From Tretioscincus oriximinensis (taxonomy: Eukaryota > Chordata > Lepidosauria > Squamata > Gymnophthalmidae): 64,000 nucleotides of DNA. The DNA lies in NCBI GenBank assembly GCA_022410635.1, contig JAJVDF010000451.1, forward strand, positions 226,650 through 290,649, read 5' to 3'. How positions within the stretch are numbered: position 1 is the first letter of the stretch; the number at the start of each line of letters is the position of its first letter. Position numbers and translations under genes: made by a program. Below are positions 56,638 to 64,000 of this stretch, one piece after another. The notes under the pieces were generated by a model that saw nothing but the letters and a program-made list of their open reading frames with translations, did not search any database and was not told the origin of the DNA.

Positions 56638-58030
56638 CATGACTCCCTGCATATGGTATTTCAGAAGTCCTGCCTGTTGCTCCATCCCGAAGGCAACATC
56701 CAGACATCCATCCTAGTACCCATTTATACCCTTGGTGTCCATAAACCTGTCCAGTCCTGTCTTGAAACTATCCAAGCTTTTAGCTATCACTACCTCTTCA
56801 GGAAGTAAATTCCACAGGCTGATGACCCTCTGGGTGAAAAAATATTTTCCTTTGTCTGTTCTCACTTTACTGCCCATCAGTTTTAAGGAGTGCCCTCTGG
56901 TCTTAGTGTTCTGTGATAGAGAAAACATTTTTTTCTTTATTCACCCTGACCATCCCATGCATGATTTTGTACACTTCAATCCGATCACCTCTCAAACGTC
57001 GCCTTATGAGGCTGAAGAGGCTCAGATGTTGCAGCCTGACTTCATAAGGAAGGTGCTCCAGACCCTTCATAATTCTTGTTATTTTTTTCTGCACCTTTTC
57101 TAGTTCCCCAATATCCCTCTTGAGATGTGGTGACCAGAATTGAACACAGTATTCCAAATGTGGCATCACCACAGATTTATAAAGAAGCAAAACAACATTT
57201 GCTGACTTATTTTCAACTCCTTTCCTAATTATCCACAACATGGAATTTGCCTTTTTTGCTACTGCTGCACACTGGGTTGACATCTTCATTGAATTGTCCA
57301 CCAACACCCCAAGATCCTTTTCTTGCTCAGTTACAGAAAGCCTGGTTCCCATCAGGTGGTAGAAGTAGTTAGATAGAAAATATCAACTGGATCCCTTTTA
57401 TCTACATGTTTGTTAACACTCTCAAAGAATTCTAGCAATTTAGTAAGGCATGATTTACCTTTGCAGAAGCCATGCTGCGTTTCATTTAACAATGCGTGCT
57501 TCTCCATTTGTTTAGTAATTTTGTCCTTAATTTTGGTTTTCGACACTGATGTTAAACTGACAGGTCTATAACTTCTGGGATCACCCTGGGATCCTTTTTT
57601 GAAGATTGGTGTTACATTAGCTACCCTCCAATNTACTGGTACTATGTCTGATCTTAAGAAAGATTAAATATTTTGGTTAGAAGTTAAGCAATTTCACATT
57701 TGAGTTCTTTAAGAATTCTTGGGTGAATGCCATCTGGGTCTGGGGATTTATTAATGTTCAGCTTATTAAGGCTAGCAAGGACCTCCTCCCTTGTTATCTC
57801 CATCCAGTTTAATTCCTCTGGTGTTCTTCCTGAGAAGACTAAATCTGTTGCGGGTAAATTCCCTCTCTCTTCTTCACTGAAAACTGAAGCAAAAAAATCA
57901 TTTAACCTCTCTGTAATGTCCATGTCCTCCTTGATTATGCCCTTTTGTCCATTGCTATCTAGTGGTCCGACTGCTTTTGGTTGAAGAAATGCTGTTTTTC
58001 TTCCCACCTTCAGATATGTAAACAAATAAG
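56638..58030 (-). mobile_element. CR1 LINE, internally deleted
   Basis: The minus strand encodes CR1 ORF2 pieces: AVGPLDSNGQKGIIKEDMDI and FASVFSEEERGNLPATDLVF (58,000-57,850), then a RT start with TQHGFCKGKSCLTKLLEFFE (about 57,470). Motifs A to C are missing: the frame jumps at about 57,360 to MGTRLSVTEQEKDLGVLVDN and [16 protein letters not shown] (57,350-57,100), then RGHSLKLMGSKVRTDKGKYF. The 3' tail is cut short at 56,638. Confidence 0.85.
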
Positions 58031-58124
58031 TTAAATTAAGGATCGAAGGTGGCAGTTAAGAACAGCCATGAAATCAAAAAGGGTTTTGAGAATTTCTATA
58101 GGGATGAAAGAGAACTAAGTTAGC

Positions 58125-58250
58125 CTGTAATGAAAGAAGATCCAGATGATGAAAGCTGGAAAGCCACCAGGCCTGATGGCCTTATGGCATACATATTACT
58201 AAAATCTGTGGCAGCAATTGCCCTTCTAACAAAGCTGAGTGGACACCTCA
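58125..58250 (+). mobile_element. LINE RT upstream scrap
   Basis: The + strand reads KAGKPPGPDGLMAYILLK, the PGPDG block that precedes the RT fingers in many LINEs. Too short to classify. Confidence 0.4.
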
Positions 58251-58423
58251 AACATAGGTAATTGGCCTAATACCATGCGGGAGAGGTNCCTTCAAAATGA
58301 GGCTGCCATTGTTTGACAGAGTGGTTGGCATGGTGCCAAGGTACCGCTGACAAGGTACTGCCCGGTCTGCGTCTGCCACAGCCCCTATTGCCCCACTGTA
58401 AGTTGCTGGGCACCCAGACCATA

Positions 58424-59290
58424 GAATCATAGTTGGAAAAGACCTCTAGGGTCATCAGGTCCAACTCCCTGCTCAATGCAGGATTCATTAAACCATCCCA
58501 GACAGATAACTGTACAGCCTCTGTTTGAAGACTTCCACCAAAGAAGAACTCACCACCTCCTGTGTTAACCTGTTCCACTGGCTTATTACCCTTAGAGTCA
58601 GAGAGGGTTTTTTATATCTAAATCTACTTCCTTGACAGTTTCATCCCATTATTTCTAGCCCTTCAGATATTTGTAGAAAGCTGTCAGGTCTCCTCTCAGT
58701 TTTCTCTTCTGCAGACTAAACTTCCTTATATCCTTTAATTGTTCCTCACAGGCCATGGTTTCCAGACTACTCGCCATTCTTGTAACTCTCTTTCAAACTT
58801 GCTCTAGTATTCACACTTTTGATTCATGTTTAATCTGTGATCTACCAATACTCTCAGGTCCTTTTCATATGTGCTGCTGCTCAGATATATTTCTCTGATT
58901 CTGTATGTGCTTTTTTTGTATTTCTTGCCCAGGTGTAGGACCTTGCATTTCTCCCTGTTAAATATGTTAGTTTCAAACTATAGTTAGCCTTATCTAGAAC
59001 TTTTTGAATCTTTTCTCTCTCTTGTTTAGTATTAGCAACCCCTACTAGCTTTGTGTCATAGGTAAAATTGATATGTTTAACTACAATTCCCTCATTTAAG
59101 TCATTTATAAAAATGTTAAACAGCACTGGGCCCATTTATTATAAATGTGCAACCATTTATTATTACTTTTGAGTATAATCACTAAGCTAGGTTTGAATCC
59201 ACCTGTTGTCTTGTCAATCCCATATTTGACCATTTTTTCAATAAGGATAGCATGAGCTACTTTGTCTTGCTGTAGTCAATATACGTTTCA
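58424..59290 (-). mobile_element. CR1 LINE, rearranged copy
   Basis: Starts with the CR1 3' hallmark (agaatcatagttggaaaaga) and runs on the minus strand into RT pieces: MGPVLFNIFINDLNEGI and a catalytic region that reads INFTYDTKL instead of the usual FADDTKL, so the catalytic aspartate pair is lost. Internally deleted relative to the copy at 45.9 kb. Confidence 0.85.
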
Positions 59291-59467
59291 GACTCATGTG
59301 GCTGGCATTTTTACCAGACTATTCAGCACTTGAGAAGATCTATTTGCACTCCAGCCTGGGCATGCCATGCCCCAGTGCATCAGGGCTTGTTCAGAGCATG
59401 GGGAGATGGGCCATTTCACGTTGCAGTACTTTTGCCCTTGTGAGCAGCTGGCACAGGTGGCTGAAGG

Positions 59468-59692
59468 AGAACTGTGTTTTTATGCCCCACTTTTCTCACT
59501 TGAAGGGATTACAAACTGTTTTTTTCACCTGAAAGCTTACATTCTACCTTCCCCAACCCATTTATCTAATTGCAAAGTGCTTTTGAACAGCTGGGTTGGC
59601 TGGAGCTGAAGCCAGTAGAGGGTACTCATCCCTCTCCATGGCCAACACATGGCCCGCAAACTCTGCGTTCTCTGTTGAAAGACAGAAAAAGA
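59468..59692 (-). mobile_element. SINE-II, diverged
   Basis: ttatgccccacttttctcac tail, ctgaaagcttacattctacc, and gaacagctgggttggctgga body; the head is degraded. An old copy. Confidence 0.7.
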
Positions 59693-60310
59693 TCAAACCA
59701 GCACACTAGCATCCTCCAGTGCAATCTGTATTACCATTGGTCTGGAGATCCATAGTGACAAGATGAGGCATATCCCATACAGTGCTGCCCCAAAATAGAG
59801 GCAGATGTCAGTGCTATGAAATAACCTATGGAAAAAGTATGGCCTGTTTGGTTTGGTACAAAGAGCAGGCGCCCTACGATTGGCGCCATATCTTGTGGGT
59901 GAGATCAGTCAATGCCTCTTATTAAATCAATGTTTTGGTTCCAGGCAATTCAGTCTAGCAAGGCAGTGTTGCTTGAAGATCTGTTTGATTCTGGTTCACT
60001 AGGTGCTTGATAAACCCTATAGTCATTGGGTTCCATCACATTACATGAACTCATAGTTGGGGGGGGGGGGGTCAGGAATTTAATCAAAATGTTGGGGGTT
60101 ATGTGAAGTATTTGCTGAAAAGGAGTCCAATGTGCTTCCCCCTCATTGCATAAGTGACTGCAACATTGAGATCCTTCAGCAGGCTAAACTCTCTTAAGTT
60201 GTCTGTGTCCCCATAACATAGGGACTGAGTATTGCTCTTAAAAACTTCATTGCTGCAGATTTGGCACTTGGCTTCATAGAGTCTTCCACTTCTCACGTGG
60301 CTGCTCCAAT
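59693..60310. other. no feature recognised
   Basis: Includes a poly(G) run of 13 at 60,060; the rest shows no gene or repeat I can support. Confidence 0.35.
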
Positions 60311-60315
60311 GTTAT

Positions 60316-60425
60316 TCTGGTGCAAGAAAATGGAGGAGTTCCACCTTTATTCAGACTATAGGGGACTTAATGTTGTGTTCACTGTCACCAACAGGTACCT
60401 CCTTTCACTTTTAATGGAACTATCC
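60316..60425 (+). mobile_element. Ty3/gypsy RT scrap
   Basis: The + strand near 60,316-60,410 reads EEFHLYSDYRGLNVVFTVTN followed by RYLLSLL, matching the first RT block of gypsy pol (DYRGLN ... NRYPLPL). Too short for more. Confidence 0.6.
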
Positions 60426-60429
60426 TAGG

Positions 60430-62355
60430 GCAATGTTTTCTTCAGATTCAATTTTTAAAATGCTTTATTTTCAGGTGTGCACTAAAGCGGGGGATGAATG
60501 GAAAACTATATTCAATTGCAAATTCAGGCTTTTCAGATATATGCAGAATTCAAAAAGTATTTTCACTTCTTATAAGTTTAAATGACAACTGTAGCACATG
60601 ATTATACAGGAAATCATTTTGAAGTTTTCCATAAAACTCACTTTCACACCCAACACAATCTTGATGTTTGGTTTATTTATAAAGCTCTATCAACATATAG
60701 AGGAAATACAAATTGAGTATTAATATTAAAAATCAGATGTAAACATCACAAGTTAAAATCAACTATAAAATAAAGAGTATCAGTAAATACTCTCATTTCT
60801 TGCATCAGCTGAGAATATACTCCACACTTTTCTCAGGAAACACAATCATGTGGATGTTACACACAATAGGCAGGATTTGTTATTTGATCAATTTTCTTTC
60901 ACAGTGGAGATTCATTTAAATTTGAAGTGTGACATGGTCGGACAGAGATCCTTTCCCTGAAACACAAGGAAAGATGTTAATAAAAACTAAATCCCATTTC
61001 TGGCAAGAAGAAGGCTTCAAATCTCTTTTAGTATTAAATTTCTAACAATAGATTCTTCGTTCACCATTATGATTAATTGCATTCTTTACCCTTTCCAAGC
61101 ACAGGCTTGCTTGATGAGTCAAGGGTGAATGAAAATAAGTTTTGTTCCTTCTGTTTTTCTGTGTTCTGGATTTTAGAAATGATTCAAGCAACTCTCATTC
61201 AGTGGATATAAACTGTGGCTTCTCTCATCTTGCATAGCATCCCACTTAGCCATTCAAAGATAAAAAAATACTTTTTGAAAACAGTGCTTAGCACAGCTGA
61301 GCCTAGAAGCCATACTGCTAAAAATATCAAGTCTATACAAAACCTTTGGAGTAGTTCAGTAACAGTTCCAAAACTAGGTTTCTTTGTGGATGCAAAGCCA
61401 CTATGGACTAATTCCAGGCGCATTAAGAGCACTAGATAGTCCGCTATATCTTTTTCCATGCCTCCACACAAGGTGCTTTAAGGTGGTTCCACCCGTGCAT
61501 ACCCGAGATATTCTGCAGTGCTGCCTATCAGATCTGTCACAGCAACAGCTCCCTGGATTCATGTGGTTCCTGGCATCCATTGGATGTTGTAACCTTCCTC
61601 TGTATGGGATCTCACTGGACTTCTTGCCACACATGTGGAAGTCCCTACAGCGATGGTAGCAGTTGCCTGGAGGGCTCTGCAATAGCATCATACAAAATAG
61701 CAATCAGTAAATGTGGCACAACGGAGCTTTGCTCAATACATGAGCATGTGAAGTGGAGGTGCTCTGATAGAGATCTGCTGTTCAGATGCAGCCTTAAGGT
61801 GCAAAAATAAAATGTAAATTTAAGTTAAGTTTTCAAATGCTAAGAGATGCTCCCTCCACTCTTCTCTGATGTTCCAGTTTGTTCAGTTTCATATAATTCT
61901 TCTGAGTTGGTTGCCCTAGTTGATAATCTTCATGTTCTCCTTTATTCCTCCTTAACATTTGGTACAATCAGCTGTGGTATCCTTGGAAAACTTTGTGAAC
62001 TGGGAACTGGAGGTATTGCAATGTAGTACTTTCATTTTAACTGATACCACAGGGTTGCCATGGGGGAATTCTTTTCCATCTCAGTAAGAATTATTGAACA
62101 GGGTTCCTGAGTGCTGATCCTATCCCTATACTTTTAAATACCTACATGAAACCAATAGGTAAGTTTATTTGGAAATTTAAAGCAAGTTGCCATCAACTGC
62201 TGGTAATACTTAATTTCATTCCTCTTTTCGGAGTTAAGAGAGACAGTTTAGGTGGTTAAATATTATACTTAAGTCCTAAATATCACACTTTAATTGATAT
62301 TAAATAGTAATTAAATACAATCAAGTATTAAATATTATACCTATTACTTTTTATA
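60430..62355. other. no feature recognised
   Basis: Intronic sequence. Overlapping open frames at 61,199-61,810 on both strands have no domain. Confidence 0.4.
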
Positions 62356-62359
62356 TCAA

Positions 62360-63090
62360 AACATTTTTATTATTTTCATGTTCAATACAGTATTTTACAA
62401 AATGTTATTCAATAAATTATTTTAAAACTTACAATTTTCCCCCTCCTTCCTCCTTAAACCTTCCCCATTCCTTCTATTTTCAGCTACAATCTAGGGAATG
62501 ACATTTGTAATCTTAAGCTTCGTTTTGCTGCATCACTTGTTGTGCAGCAAACAAGTGATTATTTTCTGGATTGTTGATTATACAACTTGTTATTTCTACT
62601 GTTACAACATCTATTATATAGTCATCCATTATTTCTATTGTCCATTTAGTCTTAGTCTTCCATCCACCTATTAAAACAGTTTGAGCACATGCTAATAACT
62701 TATCTAATACATTTTTTCATTGTGNAGGTATTACATGTTCTGTACCACTTATGCAATTTCTTTCTTCTTGGTTTCCTCATTCTATTATTCTTTTTTAAAT
62801 TATCATTATCATCTGCAAACAGATGGGCTTTAACTTCTCCAGCCCAATCACATACCCTCCAAAATTGTTGCTAGCTTTGATGATGATGATGATTTGCTAG
62901 TGGTTCTACTGCCAACAATAATAGAATGGGGAAAAGAGGCATCCCTGTTATGTCTCATTTTGTATTTTAATCTTTATCCTTACATAGTTATCTCTTTAGA
63001 TGTTCTTAATTCTCACCAAAAATATATCCCCCAGCCTATATTTTTGTCATAATTCGTTAATAGGGTCAAAAGCTTTGTATATGAGCTTCA
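62360..63090 (-). mobile_element. L1 ORF2 fragment with internal deletion
   Basis: The minus strand has PLFPILLLLAVEPLAN (about 62,945-62,895; RT motif B end) and then LFADDND (about 62,820; motif C). It jumps to a C-terminal stretch with AQTVLIGGWKTKTKWTIEIM (about 62,680-62,620). The 3' end near 62,360 is A/T-rich. Stops in the upstream part. Confidence 0.65.
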
Positions 63091-63124
63091 ATAGATATTT
63101 AAGAACATAAGAACATAAAAGGAT

Positions 63125-64000
63125 TACAATTTTTTTGTTAAACAAGCAAATCAAAGAGAAAAGATACTCCCAAAAATCATTAAATCAGGAAAAAAATTAA
63201 AACTTGGAAGGGTAAATATATTACAAAATTAGAAAGAATAAGAGCATTAAAATTATTCATTATCTCCCAAATAAAGTACTGTCTACAAACAATACCAGTC
63301 ACAATCCCCAAGAATTTTTTTTAATAGGATAGGAAAATACTAATGTGGATAACAGGGGGGCAAAATTGAAATAGAAGTGGCTATATGTACTGGAAAGTGA
63401 AGGGGTGGGAGATTCCAAATCTAAAACTATATCACAAATTTCAAATTTACAGAATTTTGGAACTGCAATATTCTAGCAAAAAATGAACAGAAATAGAAAC
63501 ACAGCAAAATGAGGTAAGGAAGAAAGAAATATTTGTTATTAAATGGGACAGAAGAGGTAAAATGGGAAGAACCTTTTAAGTCCCCCATGAGAATTTTTTT
63601 TTTTTGGGGGGGGGGGGGGGTAGAAGAAAAATCTAATAGCAGAAGGTAACATCAAATTAACAAAAAACAGAATTATTAATAAAACACACGATAGAAATTT
63701 AGAGTTTTGTCTGGATATTCTAAGAAACAAAGGGAATCACTAGAATAGAGTAACTATACAGTAACCCGAGAGAGCCCATGAAAGCAAATAATTTAATATC
63801 CATGCTGGGTGTGGGATACTGGCTACAAGCAAATGCCATCTTACATTACAGAAATAATAATATAACAAGAAATAGAATAAAGACCCCGGATACCCACTTC
63901 GAGAAAAAATAAACTATATCAGTAATGGAAAAAATATAGTAGGAGGAATTTATAAATTATTAAGAACGGTAAAGGATGATATAACAGACGAACTAAAAGA
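63125..64000 (+). mobile_element. L1 ORF2 C-terminal half, running off the window
   Basis: The + strand carries, in broken frames, the region downstream of L1 RT: ALKLFIISQIKYCLQTIPVT near 63,250, a Trp-Gly-Gly-like block near 63,350, and GKWGEGFQIKNYITNFKF-type sequence near 63,400. No start; continues past the right edge. A short aagaacataagaacataa CR1-type terminus lies just before it at 63,103. Confidence 0.6.

Larger units (their letters stand above)
45325..64000 (+). other. FHOD3: FHOD3 intron 3 (5' part, open at right edge)
   Basis: From the exon 3 donor GTAAGT to the end of the window I found no sequence coding for the expected next FHOD3 segment. The interval carries long CR1 copies, L1, L2 and SINE insertions. 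Intron 2, between exons 2 and 3, is only 1,078 bp (44,182-45,259) and I see no repeat in it. Confidence 0.7.

Noticed and set aside
60060..60072. Poly(G) run, and another near 63,607, as G-quadruplex elements.
   Set aside because: Single homopolymers without the spaced G-tract pattern; may be sequencing slippage.
1..64000. Prokaryotic features such as operons, CRISPR arrays or terminators.
   Set aside because: Intron-exon structure, SINEs and LINEs show an animal genome; no regular direct-repeat/spacer array was seen.

Overview
This window comes from a vertebrate nuclear genome, most likely a squamate reptile. It is repeat-rich and AT-rich and carries many single N bases typical of a draft assembly. 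Its SINEs have a head like the squamate Sauria SINE or a BovB-type CTT tail. CR1, L2, L1, Penelope-like, Helitron, copia, gypsy and mariner/Tc1 relics all occur together. I cannot name the species.

The only host gene I can support is the formin gene FHOD3, on the + strand. A CpG-dense promoter and 5' UTR region (about 11,830-13,450) contains coding exon 1 (12,862-13,032, 57 codons). After a 31-kb intron come exon 2 (44,075-44,181) and exon 3 (45,260-45,324). All three join in phase 0, then 2, then leave at phase 1, and encode the start of the N-terminal GTPase-binding region. Exon 4 and the rest of the gene lie beyond the right edge or were not recognised. Everything left of about 11.8 kb is upstream flank without a recognisable host gene.

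The rest is mostly transposon fossils. 1-11.8 kb: L1, CR1 and L2 fragments, two SINE families and hairpin elements. 13-44 kb (intron 1): SINEs, palindromic MITEs, two Helitron ends, Penelope-like 3' ends, a DNA transposon with roughly 400-bp terminal inverted repeats and a broken transposase gene, a Ty1/copia pol relic with a 3' LTR and a SINE inside it, CR1 fragments, a mariner transposase pseudogene, a Ty3/gypsy integrase with chromodomain, and a Penelope GIY-YIG region. 45-64 kb (intron 2 is 44,182-45,259; intron 3 follows exon 3): long CR1 copies, L1, L2, SINEs and a gypsy RT scrap.

Points worth a second look: a tandem duplication that copies the exon 1 splice donor; a NAGNAG acceptor at exon 3; the long-TIR transposon; an apparent exchange of 3' tails between SINE families; a hammerhead-ribozyme-like motif in Penelope-like 3' ends; a Helitron with textbook termini; and a perfect 444-bp tandem repeat next to an N that is probably an assembly error. 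No intact mobile-element coding frame was found.
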